From assembly GCA_030649955.1 (NCBI GenBank), contig JAUSFD010000029.1:1-64000 (forward strand): 64,000 bases of DNA. The letters run 5' to 3'. Both the position numbers and the translations under genes were made by a program. Below, piece after piece: positions 46,470 through 55,439 of this stretch (positions are counted from its first letter, which is position 1; each line of letters begins with the position of its first letter). This DNA comes from Candidatus Peregrinibacteria bacterium (GTDB lineage Bacteria > Patescibacteriota > Gracilibacteria > Peribacterales > Peribacteraceae). A model generated the notes under the pieces. It made no database searches and had not been told where the DNA came from. It saw only the letters and a list, made by a program, of their open reading frames with translations.

Positions 46470-47165
46470 TCACGGTAAATTGTAGCGCGACTTCAGTTCG
46501 CTGATGTGTGCACTCTTGTCTGCTCTCCAATTCTCTACATCGCCTGCGAGGGGATCTGCCGGTAGCGAGGCAATTTGTGCCTCGCGGAAGTTCACGTAGG
46601 TGCGAATGTACTGAGGTGCTTCTCTCTCCCACCTCGCAAGCAAGGCATCTGCCTCCGCTTGCGTGCAGCGACCTTCTGCGACTGCTGCAGGGAGTCTCTC
46701 CAGAAATTTCTCCATCTCGCGTACGTACATCTGGAAGAAATCGAGTGATCCCTCTGGTCCTCCACACGGTTGTCGCACGTGACCCATCCATACTTCGAAC
46801 TCCTTCTGCGGCGTTAGCTGTTGTATTTCGCTGGATTGCTGAGCATGTTGTTTTACACCCTTCTCGAGTACAGAGCGCTGTACTGCATTTTCCAGTTGCT
46901 CCTGTAGCACACCCTCGAGAATCATCGCATTTACACAATCACGGAGCTGATCGACATCGAGCTCTGGAGCAGCGAGGGCTCTCTCCAATTCCTGCGCCTT
47001 CGCAAATTTCTCCTGTGCGAGAGCATGGACTGAAGGGTAGTACACGGCGAGCGCCTCTGCACACTGCGCTGCATCTCCGAAACGCAGCGTGGCGATCCGC
47101 TGCTGCATGAGGAAATATAGCCCCTTCCCATGCTCTTCGGATTCTCCTGCGGGTGTATCTACCAT
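46470..47165 (-). CDS. Hypothetical helical protein
   Basis: The 231-residue protein is largely alpha-helical and soluble (ALAQEKFAKAQELERALAA; FFQMYVREMEKFLERLPAAVAEGR) with two Cys. No signal peptide or domain is recognised. The start is fixed by a good promoter whose -10 ends 7 nt upstream of the ATG. It is divergent from the aldolase gene. Confidence 0.7.
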   Translation of the reverse strand: MVDTPAGESEEHGKGLYFLMQQRIATLRFGDAAQCAEALAVYYPSVHALAQEKFAKAQELERALAAPELDVDQLRDCVNAMILEGVLQEQLENAVQRSVLEKGVKQHAQQSSEIQQLTPQKEFEVWMGHVRQPCGGPEGSLDFFQMYVREMEKFLERLPAAVAEGRCTQAEADALLARWEREAPQYIRTYVNFREAQIASLPADPLAGDVENWRADKSAHISELKSRYNLP

Positions 47166-47172
47166 AGATAAT

Positions 47173-47201
47173 ATTATGCATCAAAATCGTGAAAAGATCA
47201 A
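47173..47201 (-). promoter_or_regulatory. Promoter of the helical hypothetical gene, leaderless configuration
   Basis: TTGATC (47196-47201), a 17-nt spacer and CATAAT (47173-47178) on the minus strand, 7 nt before the ATG at 47165. Confidence 0.6.
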
Positions 47202-47258
47202 TCACGACACCAGCTGCCAGAATTGGTACGTTCTTCGCACTCTCCCTCCGATCCCTCC

Positions 47259-48329
47259 ATGACGTACGCCGACATCAAGACACTCCTCGGTGATAAAGCC
47301 AATGCACTGCTCAAGCACACGTGCAAAACGATCCCGAAAGAGCGACTCCATTTACCTGGACCAAAAACCGTGGAGACGATCTTCAAGCAGTCTGACCGCT
47401 CGGCGACGGTGCTCAAGAACCTCAAATCCCTGTACGGTCATGGGAGACTGAAGAACACAGGTTACCTGTCGATTCTGCCAGTGGATCAGGGAATTGAGCA
47501 TTCTGCTGGTGCGTCCTTCGCGAAGAATCCGCTGTACTTCGATCCGGAGAATTTGGTGAAGCTCGCAATAGAGGGCGGATGCAATGCGGTTGCATCTACA
47601 GTGGGAGCTCTGGGAATTGTCGCGAAGAAGTACGCTGCGAAGATCCCGCTCATCGTGAAGCTCAACCACAATGAGCTGCTCACGTACCCCAACAAGTTCG
47701 ATCAGGTGATGTTCGGGAGCGTGCAGCAGGCGAAGAACATGGGAGCAGTTGCCGTCGGTGCTACGATCTACTTCGGCTCGCCGGAGGCCGGAAGGCAGAT
47801 CGTGGAGGTGAGCCAGGCCTTCGCGGAAGCGCATCGGCTAGGGCTCTTCACAGTACTGTGGTGTTACCTGCGCAACAGCTCATTCAAGAAAGATGGTGTG
47901 GATTACCACCTGAGCGCGGACCTCACGGGACAGGCGAACCACCTAGGTGTGACGATCGAAGCCGATATCATCAAGCAGAAGCTCCCGGAGAATAATGGCG
48001 GCTTCATGGCACTCAATACTGGAGACAGCTCCTACGGGAAACTCGATAAGCGCATGTACAGCGAGCTCAGCTCCGATCATCCGATCGACCTCTGCCGCTA
48101 CCAGGTGGCAAACTGCTACATGGGCCGCATTGGACTCATCAATTCCGGTGGTGCTTCCGGTGAGAACGATCTGCAGCAGGCCGTGATGACCGCCGTGATC
48201 AACAAGCGCGCTGGTGGCACGGGGCTCATCTCCGGTCGCAAGGCGTTCCAGAAATCCATGGAAGAGGGCATCGAAATCCTCCATGCGATCCAGGATGTGT
48301 ACCTCTCGAAAGAGATAACCGTTGCGTAA
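47259..48329 (+). CDS. fbaB: Class I fructose-bisphosphate aldolase (FbaB/DhnA type)
   Basis: The 356-residue TIM-barrel protein has [37 protein letters not shown] (region of a candidate Schiff-base Lys), [13 protein letters not shown] and C-terminal [18 protein letters not shown] (phosphate-binding loop). It should cleave fructose 1,6-bisphosphate to the two triose phosphates in glycolysis. The ATG at 47259 is preferred over a TTG at 47223. The leader is pyrimidine-rich (CTCCCTCCGATCCCTCC), with no Shine-Dalgarno sequence. Its stop codon abuts a palindromic mobile unit. Confidence 0.92.
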   Translation: MTYADIKTLLGDKANALLKHTCKTIPKERLHLPGPKTVETIFKQSDRSATVLKNLKSLYGHGRLKNTGYLSILPVDQGIEHSAGASFAKNPLYFDPENLVKLAIEGGCNAVASTVGALGIVAKKYAAKIPLIVKLNHNELLTYPNKFDQVMFGSVQQAKNMGAVAVGATIYFGSPEAGRQIVEVSQAFAEAHRLGLFTVLWCYLRNSSFKKDGVDYHLSADLTGQANHLGVTIEADIIKQKLPENNGGFMALNTGDSSYGKLDKRMYSELSSDHPIDLCRYQVANCYMGRIGLINSGGASGENDLQQAVMTAVINKRAGGTGLISGRKAFQKSMEEGIEILHAIQDVYLSKEITVA

Positions 48330-48805
48330 CGTTTATTCGTTTATTCGTTTACTCGTTTATTGGCTTACGTTCGGTGTAGGTTCGTTTCAGTTTTGGATCC
48401 AGTGATTGGAGGTGATGAATGAGTTTCGCAAGCATGCTTGCGATTTTTTTGCACTGATCAGATAATTTCTTGAATTCCTCTGTCGTGATGTACTCTTCAT
48501 CTACAGCATCATACAAATGAGATCGTACCTCTGCTGCAGATCGTTTTGCATTCGCGAGGAAGCTAATGAATTCGGGAATAGTCATCGCATCATTCCCCTC
48601 AGCGATATTTGCACAGATTGACCGCGCAGAGCGCGTGACTTGATCGATGAAGGGAAAATCCCTCCGCACTGACACACGTTTACAAATACCGCGAATGCTC
48701 CTCACGAGCATTCTCCCTTCCTGCCACACCTCCATTTCTTCGAACGATCGAAACTGTGCCATACGAATCAACGAATAAACGAGTAAACGAATGAACGAAT
48801 GAACG
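48330..48805. mobile_element. Four-helix-bundle gene enclosed by inverted octamer-array arms
   Basis: The left arm (48330-48360; CGTTTATT, CGTTTATT, CGTTTACT, CGTTTATT) and right arm (48764-48805, the inverted array) are the same family as the ORF-less elements at 22069-22140 and 32034-32114. The enclosed gene takes its stop codon from the left arm and starts beside the right arm. Insertion lies cleanly between the aldolase stop and yidC. Confidence 0.7.
48349..48762 (-). CDS. Four-helix-bundle (S23/Avd-like) protein
   Basis: The 137-residue protein fits the S23 family: FEEMEVWQEGRMLVRSI, DFPFIDQVTRSARSICANIAEG, FISFLANAKRSAAEVRSHLYDA and KKIASMLAKLIHHL are the usual four helices and motifs. 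Members are found in 23S intervening sequences and as Avd in diversity-generating retroelements, where they bind nucleic acid. The last codons (PINE-stop) lie in the flanking repeat arm. The ATG at 48762 is chosen over a TTG at 48771 because it begins the conserved MAQFRSFEE. No reverse transcriptase or recombinase is nearby. Confidence 0.9.
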   Translation of the reverse strand: MAQFRSFEEMEVWQEGRMLVRSIRGICKRVSVRRDFPFIDQVTRSARSICANIAEGNDAMTIPEFISFLANAKRSAAEVRSHLYDAVDEEYITTEEFKKLSDQCKKIASMLAKLIHHLQSLDPKLKRTYTERKPINE

Positions 48806-48819
48806 ATTCCAAAGGCCTA

Positions 48820-50094
48820 TCAAGCTTTTCTATTCACGACGAGCTGCTGCCCGATTCCGAATAAGGTTGAGATTCCCCAATAGAGAGCAACAGCAGCCGG
48901 GAATTTGATGGCGAAGAATCCGACCATGAGGGGGAGACCGTAGAGCATGATGGTCTGCTGCATCTTCTCTGGACTGAATGGCAGCTTCTCGTCCTTGGCG
49001 GGGACATCGATGACACTCTGTGACGCTGCCTTCTTGCGCTTACTCAGCGTGAAGGCGAGCTTGAGTTGGAGGAACTGGAGAACCGCGAGCGTGATGGGGA
49101 GGATGTACGGATCAGGCGCGAGGAGATCGAAGCCCAGGAACCAGGTACCGAACGTCCACGTTAGATGCTGGTAGGGCTCGTAGATGAGATGCCGTGAGAG
49201 CGCGAGCACGGAGCCATCGCGAATGACGTAGAAGAGCCCGATGAGGACGGGGAACTGGATGAGGGTTGGGAGGCACGACTGGAGCGGATTCACGTTATGC
49301 TCCTTCCAGAGCTTCAGCGTCTCTGCATGGAGGCGCTGTGCATCATCACTGTGCTTGCGCTTCAGTTCCTCGAGTAACGGCTGGATCTTCTGCAGTTCCT
49401 TCTGTCCCTGAAGCGACTTCTGGGTCGGGTAGAAGAGGAGGAGCTTCACGCAGACCGTAAGGATGATGATAGCAATTCCCAGGTTGTGTCCCGGGACGTA
49501 CGACGCGATGAGGAGGAGGAAATTGAGGAAGGGCTTCGTGATGAATGCGCGGAAGACCTGTGTGATGAAGCCAGGCTCGTGAATGCTGAACCGCGTCGTG
49601 AGGACGTTCTGGATCGTCGCTCCGGATGACGATGGAGCCACAATCGTTGCAGGCTCAACCGGGAGTCGTGCTTCGTATAGTCCATACTCTCCGAAGAGTG
49701 AGTACTTCCACGGTGCAAGGTCGAGTGTCACAGTCTCCCCCGCTGGGACATTCTCCACATCGACGCACGGCAATACCGTTCCGGTTGCGGTGAGCTCTGT
49801 GAGCGTATCGCCACTCCCGCTCCCCGTCTGCACGCCGTAGACCTCTACGGGAGGTTGCGGGCAGCGGGGCTGGAGTGAGAGATCTTTGGCAGTGGTATTG
49901 GTCACCGTGAGCACGGGGTGATGCCCGCCTTTCACCGTTGCATCTGCGGGTGCGAGCACAATGCCTGCGGTGCTCTGCTCTCCGCCGAACTGCTCCGGAA
50001 AGAACGTGCGCAGGAGGACCTGCGAACTCAAGTACACGATGCCGAAGATCAACGCGAACTGGAGGAGGTTCGATCGTTTCGCGGGGGCTGCCAT
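48820..50094 (-). CDS. yidC: Membrane protein insertase YidC/Oxa1
   Basis: The 424-residue protein has an N-terminal membrane segment (LLQFALIFGIVYLSSQVLL), a ~130-residue extracytoplasmic domain and a C-terminal Oxa1 core: GIAIIILTVCVKLLLFYPTQ, the coiled loop KELQKIQPLLEELKRKH, and ...PLQSCLPTLIQFPVLIGLF. It inserts membrane proteins with or without SecYEG. The ATG at 50094 is used; the longer frame is the overlapping rnpA region. It overlaps the 3' end of rnpA by 46 nt, in the classical rnpA-yidC order. Confidence 0.95.
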   Translation of the reverse strand: MAAPAKRSNLLQFALIFGIVYLSSQVLLRTFFPEQFGGEQSTAGIVLAPADATVKGGHHPVLTVTNTTAKDLSLQPRCPQPPVEVYGVQTGSGSGDTLTELTATGTVLPCVDVENVPAGETVTLDLAPWKYSLFGEYGLYEARLPVEPATIVAPSSSGATIQNVLTTRFSIHEPGFITQVFRAFITKPFLNFLLLIASYVPGHNLGIAIIILTVCVKLLLFYPTQKSLQGQKELQKIQPLLEELKRKHSDDAQRLHAETLKLWKEHNVNPLQSCLPTLIQFPVLIGLFYVIRDGSVLALSRHLIYEPYQHLTWTFGTWFLGFDLLAPDPYILPITLAVLQFLQLKLAFTLSKRKKAASQSVIDVPAKDEKLPFSPEKMQQTIMLYGLPLMVGFFAIKFPAAVALYWGISTLFGIGQQLVVNRKA

Positions 50095-50450
50095 GCGCGG
50101 AGGGACGAGAGGAAAGACTGGATATCCGCTCGGATATCCGAGAAGTTGCACTGTAGACTAGAGGAACGCGGGACGATCAACAACTGCACGGAGGGGAGAG
50201 TCTGGAACCCCTGGAGAACCGTCCGCAGGGCCTCCCTGCAGCGCCTGCGCATGCGATTACGCTTCACGGCGGATTTATCCAATTTCGCCGATGCGAGGGC
50301 CCCGGCGTACACGGCAGGAGCCGCGGTCGCGGATGGATGGCGAGGAGCCCCGGGAAGCCAGCGCACCATGAGCACCTTGCCCTTCCACAACCTTCCCGTG
50401 CGGATCACGCGATCGCAGATCTTCCTGCCACGGAGACGTTGGAGCTTCAT
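50049..50450 (-). CDS. rnpA: Ribonuclease P protein component
   Basis: The 133-residue protein has the RNR signature region SAVKRNRMRRRCREALR, with an upstream VLMVRWLPG-type strand, as in RnpA. It is the protein cofactor for 5' maturation of tRNA. The start at 50450 gives MKLQRLRGRKICDRVIRTGRLWKGK. Its 3' end overlaps yidC. No rpmH gene precedes it; instead a palindromic element occupies the upstream gap. Confidence 0.9.
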   Translation of the reverse strand: MKLQRLRGRKICDRVIRTGRLWKGKVLMVRWLPGAPRHPSATAAPAVYAGALASAKLDKSAVKRNRMRRRCREALRTVLQGFQTLPSVQLLIVPRSSSLQCNFSDIRADIQSFLSSLRAWQPPRNDRTSSSSR

Positions 50451-50480
50451 AGGATGTGCGTGTGATAGCACGAACGGAAA

Positions 50481-50600
50481 TATTGTTATATTGCTATATT
50501 GTTATATTGTGCGCAGGCGATCCGTAATGCTCTGCGAATCGCAGAGCTCTACTCCCGCATCGCTTGCTAACACAATAGCAATATAACAATATAACAATCG
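50481..50600. repeat. Palindromic octamer-array element (TTGTTATA type)
   Basis: TTGTTATA, TTGCTATA and TTGTTATA units face TAGCAATA/TAACAATA units. The ~60-nt centre contains a further palindrome, CTCTGCGAATCGCAGAG. It fills the gap between the divergent rnpA and gatC genes. Confidence 0.88.
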
Positions 50601-50616
50601 TCCCCCCGTTCTACCG

Positions 50617-50913
50617 ATGCCATCGCTCACCGCCGATCAAGTGCGTCACATCGCCAAGCTCGCGAGACTGAAACTCTCAGAGGAGGAGGTGAAGAAATTT
50701 TCGACAGAGCTCACGCAGATCCTCGGGTACATCGACATCCTGAATGAAGTCCCCACAGATGACGTTGCACCGACAGCGCAGGTGACGGGACTCTTGAACC
50801 AATTCCGCGAGGATGTCGTCTCGAGCAATGGACCGAGCGGCGATGCGCTCCTCGCAACGAGCCCGCTCCCGATTGTCGATCACCAGATCGAAACCCCCTC
50901 CGCCCACGGGTGA
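50617..50913 (+). CDS. gatC: Aspartyl/glutamyl-tRNA amidotransferase subunit C
   Basis: The 98-residue protein has the GatC pattern: VRHIAKLARLKLSEEEVKKF, ILGYIDILNEVPTDDVAPTAQV and LREDVV-like FREDVVSSNG. It stabilises GatA in the GatCAB complex that makes Gln-tRNA or Asn-tRNA by transamidation. It is directly followed by gatA; gatB is not in this window. Confidence 0.95.
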   Translation: MPSLTADQVRHIAKLARLKLSEEEVKKFSTELTQILGYIDILNEVPTDDVAPTAQVTGLLNQFREDVVSSNGPSGDALLATSPLPIVDHQIETPSAHG

Positions 50914-50915
50914 GT

Positions 50916-52409
50916 ATGAGCGCCACTGCCCTCACCATCGCGCAAGCGCACGACAAGCTCCGGAAGAAAGAGCTCTCGAGTGAGGAGCTCGTGCGCGCGT
51001 GCATCGAACGGATCGAAGCTGTGGATGGGAAGCTCAATGCCGTCGTGCACCGGAATTTCGAGGGAGCTCTAGAGCAAGCCAAAAAAGTGGATTCCAACGG
51101 GAAGTTCGATCACCCCCTCACCGGCATCCCCTATCTCGCGAAGGACGTGTACTGCGAGGAAGGTGTACCGACTACAGGCTGCTCGAATGTCCTTCGCAAC
51201 CCCACTTCGCCCGATGGGCTTCGCGGGGCAGGCAAAGATTACATTCCGCCGTTCGACTCGACGACGACGAAGCGTCTCAAGGCGGTGGGTGCCATCAGTA
51301 TGGGGAAGACGAACACCGATGAGTTCACGATGGGCGCCAGTACGGAGACCTCGTGCTTCGGTGTGACGCGCTGCCCCTGGGATCTCACCTGCGTCGCCGG
51401 TGGATCTTCCGGAGGTTCCGCTGCCGCGGTGAGCGCGGATGAGTGCATCTTCGCATTGGGAACGGACACCGGTGGATCCATCCGCGAGCCAGCTGCCTTC
51501 TGCGGCATTGCCGGTATCCGCACCACGTACGGCCGCACCAGCCGCTACGGCGTGATGAGTATGGCGAGTTCGCTCGATACCATCGGACCGCTAGGTAAGA
51601 CGATCGAAGATCTCGCGATCATCCTCCAGGCAATTGCCGGTAAGGACCTGAAGGATGGCACCACCTCTGATGTCCCCGTCCCCGACTACCGAGCGGAACT
51701 CACCGGGAACGTGAAGGGGCTCAAAATTGGGATTCCGAAGGAGTATTTCATACCGGGGATGCATCCGGAGATCGAGGCTTCTGTGCGCGATGCGGCGAAG
51801 GTATTCGAAAGCCTAGGTGCCAAAATCGTCGACATCTCCCTCCCACACACGAAGTACGGCGTCGCGACGTACTACATCCTCTGCCCCTGCGAGGTGAGCT
51901 CGAACATGGCCCGCTACGACGGCATCCGCTACGGCCACACGGTGCAGGAGAAGGACAACTTAGTCGAGTACTACGGACGTGTGCGCAGTGAAGGCTTTGG
52001 CCCAGAGGTGAAGCGCCGCATCATGATCGGGACGTACGCCCTGAGTGCAGGATACTTTGATGCGTACTACCGGAAAGCGCAGAAGATCCGCACGCTGATC
52101 AAAGAAGATTTTCGCGCAGCGTACGAGAAGGTCGATGTCATCATCTCGCCTGTGACGCCGACTCCCGCATTTAAAGTCGGTGCACACACCGATGATCCCG
52201 TCTCGATGTACCTCGAGGATGCGTTCCTCAGCGGACAGGTGATGGCGGGCATCCCCGCGCTCTCTGTCCCCTGTGGATTCTCAAAAGAAGGATTACCGAT
52301 GGGCCTACAAATCACCGGCCAGCAATGGAAGGAGGAGGTGATCCTCCGCGCCGCCCACGCGTATGAGCAAGCGACGGAGTGGCAAACGAAGAAGCCGACG
52401 CTCAGCTGA
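50916..52409 (+). CDS. gatA: Aspartyl/glutamyl-tRNA amidotransferase subunit A
   Basis: The ~497-residue amidase-signature enzyme has the catalytic Lys in GIPYLAKDVYCEEG, the Ser/Gly-rich loop VAGGSSGGSAAAVSA and the nucleophilic Ser in GTDTGGSIREPAAFCG. It hydrolyses glutamine to supply ammonia for tRNA transamidation. The ATG at 50916 is 2 nt past the gatC stop; a GTG at 50910 would overlap it. The presence of gatCA implies that Gln- or Asn-tRNA is made indirectly. Confidence 0.96.
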   Translation: MSATALTIAQAHDKLRKKELSSEELVRACIERIEAVDGKLNAVVHRNFEGALEQAKKVDSNGKFDHPLTGIPYLAKDVYCEEGVPTTGCSNVLRNPTSPDGLRGAGKDYIPPFDSTTTKRLKAVGAISMGKTNTDEFTMGASTETSCFGVTRCPWDLTCVAGGSSGGSAAAVSADECIFALGTDTGGSIREPAAFCGIAGIRTTYGRTSRYGVMSMASSLDTIGPLGKTIEDLAIILQAIAGKDLKDGTTSDVPVPDYRAELTGNVKGLKIGIPKEYFIPGMHPEIEASVRDAAKVFESLGAKIVDISLPHTKYGVATYYILCPCEVSSNMARYDGIRYGHTVQEKDNLVEYYGRVRSEGFGPEVKRRIMIGTYALSAGYFDAYYRKAQKIRTLIKEDFRAAYEKVDVIISPVTPTPAFKVGAHTDDPVSMYLEDAFLSGQVMAGIPALSVPCGFSKEGLPMGLQITGQQWKEEVILRAAHAYEQATEWQTKKPTLS

Positions 52410-52452
52410 ACGCTCTTGCGGAAGAAACAGTGCGCGACGACACTGACGGCGA

Positions 52453-54231
52453 GTGGTGATATCTAAGCAAACGCTCTTCCGGCTCTGCCTGCTCGTGCTG
52501 TTTCTCTCGATGGCGCTGAAGGGACTGTTCGAATTGGGGAGGATTATCGTGCTCGAAGCGCAGGGACCCCTGGATGCGGATAGCACTATTTACTTTACAA
52601 TCGGCAGAACGCTCCTGAATGGCTTTCGTCTGTACGTGGATTTCTTCGATGTGCAGCCGCCGGGGATGTTCCTCCTCACCGCCCTATCGCTGCTCGTCAC
52701 TGGCGATCAGCGGCTCGTCACGGGCTTCGTCGTGTTCATCCTCGCGGCGGTGCCGACAGTCATCGCCCTCTTCGCGTACAGGGAATCTCGCTCGGGAGAT
52801 CGGCTCTCCAGGGCTCTGCTCACGCTCCTTGCGCTCACACTCGGGATCCTCATCACCCTCTACCTGGAGGAGCGTGCACCCACCGTGGAGACGCAGCTCT
52901 TCGGGAGTTTCTTCGGGGTGCTGTTCGCGCTCGTGATGATCACGTACCCCGAGCGATTTGACTGGAAGCGAAGCCTCCTCGGCGCCCTGCTGCTGCTCTG
53001 CTCCATCCTGATGAAGGAGCCCTTCCTCGTGACGAACTTCGCCGTCGCTCTCCTGCTTACGCGGAACGTGAGACATTTCCTGCACGGGTTCCTCCTGCCG
53101 CTCGGCATTGGTGGTGTTGTGGGGATACTGCTCCTCGCCTGGATGGGAATCCTCCTGCCCTATATTCAATCCTTGGGCACGACGTTTGCCCTCCGGACTG
53201 AGAACTCAACGCTGGTGTTCGGTCCCATGATCATCCGACCGCTCGCTCTCCACATGCTGCACTCCAACCTGTCATGGTTGTACCCCGCTAGCCCACTACT
53301 CGCATACCTCATCTGGTACCTGTGGAGCCGCTCCATCGCGTACCGAGCAGCAGCGGAGCAGAGGGCTCTACGCCTGATCTCTGTCATTGTTCTCCTCGTG
53401 GCATTCTGCTCTGGAGCGGTGTTCCTGAACACGATCCACCAGATTATTCTGGTGTGGTACATGAATCGCAACGAGGTCATGCTCGTGGACCCCCACCTCC
53501 TGCGCAATGCCATCATCGAGATGGTCGTTGCCCTGATCCTCCTCGTTCCCTCCGGGCTGTGGCTGCACAGACGACGCATGCTCCGGTGGCTCGTCCTCTC
53601 GTTGATTGCGCTCGGGTTCACATCGTTGGGTGTCGGCTCGTCTTCGTTCTCCGGCAACCACTTCGCCTTCGCCGTACCGGTCTACGCGGCACTCGTGTTG
53701 CTCTTCCTGCGCGAGAGTGCCCGCATGGGAACGTGGACGCCTGCGTTCCTCGTAGGCAGTGCGATGACCATGCTCGTGATGTTCCCGTTCACTCCTAATC
53801 CGAGCCACTTGGCCTCACTCGAGCACAGAATGGGATTCACGTACGCCGCCCAGAGAGAGCGCATTACGCGACTCGATGGCCTGATGGACAGTTGTGGACT
53901 GGAGCAGTACTACAATGAGGCAATACAGGAATTCGCGATGGCGAAGCACAGCCCCTACGGCCCCCTGGTGCTCCGCTATGACTACATGCCTCTGAAACAT
54001 CCCCTGCATCTGCAAACGGCGGAGAACATCGTTCGCGATGCGAAACTCATCGTGGCAACCGAGGATTACGAGGACCCCCAACCAACACCGGAGAACGACT
54101 TAGTCGTCACCGTCTTGCATCAATTCATCCCCAAGAACTTCACAAAAGATCCCCCTCCCTGTGCAGTACCCTTCTTCCCCATCGAGGGGGTCACTCTCTG
54201 GTTCCGGAAGGATCTGTCACCGCATCCGTAG
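52453..54231 (+). CDS. GT39/ArnT-like GT-C glycosyltransferase
   Basis: The 592-residue protein has about eleven membrane segments. The first extracytoplasmic loop, LDADSTIYFTIGRTLLNGFRLYVDFFDVQPPGMFLL, has the acidic residues and the F-D-x-x-P-P-G motif typical of PMT/ArnT-like enzymes. These enzymes transfer sugars from a lipid carrier to proteins or glycans on the outer face. A soluble C-terminal tail (~450-592) follows. The start is a GTG at 52453 just before the first segment. It lies 43 nt after gatA; any cotranscription is incidental. Confidence 0.85.
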   Translation: MVISKQTLFRLCLLVLFLSMALKGLFELGRIIVLEAQGPLDADSTIYFTIGRTLLNGFRLYVDFFDVQPPGMFLLTALSLLVTGDQRLVTGFVVFILAAVPTVIALFAYRESRSGDRLSRALLTLLALTLGILITLYLEERAPTVETQLFGSFFGVLFALVMITYPERFDWKRSLLGALLLLCSILMKEPFLVTNFAVALLLTRNVRHFLHGFLLPLGIGGVVGILLLAWMGILLPYIQSLGTTFALRTENSTLVFGPMIIRPLALHMLHSNLSWLYPASPLLAYLIWYLWSRSIAYRAAAEQRALRLISVIVLLVAFCSGAVFLNTIHQIILVWYMNRNEVMLVDPHLLRNAIIEMVVALILLVPSGLWLHRRRMLRWLVLSLIALGFTSLGVGSSSFSGNHFAFAVPVYAALVLLFLRESARMGTWTPAFLVGSAMTMLVMFPFTPNPSHLASLEHRMGFTYAAQRERITRLDGLMDSCGLEQYYNEAIQEFAMAKHSPYGPLVLRYDYMPLKHPLHLQTAENIVRDAKLIVATEDYEDPQPTPENDLVVTVLHQFIPKNFTKDPPPCAVPFFPIEGVTLWFRKDLSPHP

Positions 54232-54298
54232 AACAGGGTGTATCTTGGCTTTTCTCCGCGATTTTTTTGAACATTCGGGAGAGGAGAAAAACCCTGTT
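54232..54298. other. Imperfect hairpin after the GT39-like gene
   Basis: AACAGGGT (54232-54239) faces ACCCTGTT (54291-54298), enclosing TTTTCTCC facing GGAGAAAA. It may terminate the upstream gene, but lacks a clean T-tail. Confidence 0.45.
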
Positions 54299-54333
54299 GA
54301 TTCGGGAGAAATTTTGCGTATTCTCTTGCGCTC

Positions 54334-54690
54334 ATGAAGCCCTCCTCGCATGAGTCCGGCAGCCGTCTCTCGCAGCGACTCTCTGCACATGCGCGTGAGT
54401 GCGATGGTCGCGAACACGCTGTCATGCAGAGACACCGTGCTCTCAGAATGGAGTACTGGCATGAACTTACGAAACTCACGAACGTATTTGTGCGGGATCA
54501 CCATGTGACACACGATCATGCATCTTCAGAAGCTCACGACGCCATCCATGCAGCCAGCCATCCCGACGATCCCTCCCTTCCCGAGAATGTCCGACGCTCG
54601 AATATCGCGGCGCAACGGAAACTCTACAGAGAACGCCAGAATAGGGCAGCGCAGATCTTTGCATCGGAGGAGGAGAGTGAGGCTGCGTGA
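54334..54690 (+). CDS. Hypothetical His-rich protein
   Basis: The 118-residue protein is rich in His, Arg, Ala and Ser (VRDHHVTHDHASSEAHDAIHAASHP) and ends in a Glu-rich tail. It has no signal peptide or known domain. TATTCT ends 9 nt before the ATG. Its last bases overlap the open frame of the SDR gene, whose own promoter lies 24 nt further on. Confidence 0.55.
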   Translation: MKPSSHESGSRLSQRLSAHARECDGREHAVMQRHRALRMEYWHELTKLTNVFVRDHHVTHDHASSEAHDAIHAASHPDDPSLPENVRRSNIAAQRKLYRERQNRAAQIFASEEESEAA

Positions 54691-54713
54691 TGGAACTGGC
54701 ACAGGTCTTTGTG

Positions 54714-54719
54714 TACAAT
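54714..54719 (+). promoter_or_regulatory. -10 element before the SDR gene
   Basis: TACAAT ends 9 nt before the ATG, with a weak TGGAAC at the -35 distance (17-nt spacer). It lies inside the end of the preceding ORF. Confidence 0.45.
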
Positions 54720-54728
54720 CCCGCACCT

Positions 54729-55436
54729 ATGGAACGGGCGCTCGTCACTGGCGGCAGTAGCGGCATTGGGCTGGCACTCACGAAGAAACTAACGAGCAGG
54801 AAGGGGAACGAGCAAATGGAAGTGCACTCCTTCGACGTGCAGAAGCCCCGCCAGCGCGTGCGCGGTCTCATCGCACACACACCGGTCGATGTGAGCAAAG
54901 AAGATCAGGTTGCAGAGGCGATGCAGAGTATCCAGGGGCAACTCCACTATCTCTTCGTGAACGCAGGCATCCTGTCACGCAAGGGACTCTTCGAGATTCC
55001 CCCAGAGGAGTTCCAACGCATGATCAACGTGAACTTCTTCGGCTCGTGGCTGACACTGAAAACTGCTCTGGATCAGAATATGCTCGCACCCGATGCGAAG
55101 GTCGTGCAGACCTGCTCCATTGTGGGCATCGAGGATGATTTGGGAATGGCTCTCGCTCCGTACAAGCTTTCGAAGCAAGGAGTACACGCCTACGGAAAGG
55201 CCGTGCATGCGGTACTACCAGACGTAGACTTCAAGGTCATCTACCCCGGTTCGGTAGATACGCCCATGGTGAATGAAGGATTCGCGTCACGGCGACAATG
55301 GCTGAAGCAAGCGAAGGAGAAGTGGGGATACGTGAGCAGTCCCGAGGAGGTCGCGGATGCCATGCTTAATCTGGCCGAGAGTGATGCGCGTCGCGCAATA
55401 TGGAACAGCATGACGGAAGAGTTCGACTTCGATTGA
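54729..55436 (+). CDS. Short-chain dehydrogenase/reductase
   Basis: From the ATG at 54729 the product is 235 residues. It has the Rossmann TGGSSGIGLAL (TGxxxGIG), NAGIL, and the catalytic tetrad Asn in NVNFFGS, Ser in CSIVG, and Tyr/Lys in YKLSK (YxxxK). It should be an NAD(P)(H)-dependent oxidoreductase of unknown substrate. The start follows the TACAAT hexamer by 9 nt and begins at the nucleotide-binding strand, so the frame from 54687 is too long. It ends 3 nt before the convergent Cys-rich gene. Confidence 0.9.
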   Translation: MERALVTGGSSGIGLALTKKLTSRKGNEQMEVHSFDVQKPRQRVRGLIAHTPVDVSKEDQVAEAMQSIQGQLHYLFVNAGILSRKGLFEIPPEEFQRMINVNFFGSWLTLKTALDQNMLAPDAKVVQTCSIVGIEDDLGMALAPYKLSKQGVHAYGKAVHAVLPDVDFKVIYPGSVDTPMVNEGFASRRQWLKQAKEKWGYVSSPEEVADAMLNLAESDARRAIWNSMTEEFDFD

Positions 55437-55439
55437 TGA

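Noticed and set aside
48349-48762. A diversity-generating retroelement around the Avd-like gene
   Set aside because: No reverse transcriptase, template repeat or variable repeat was found nearby.
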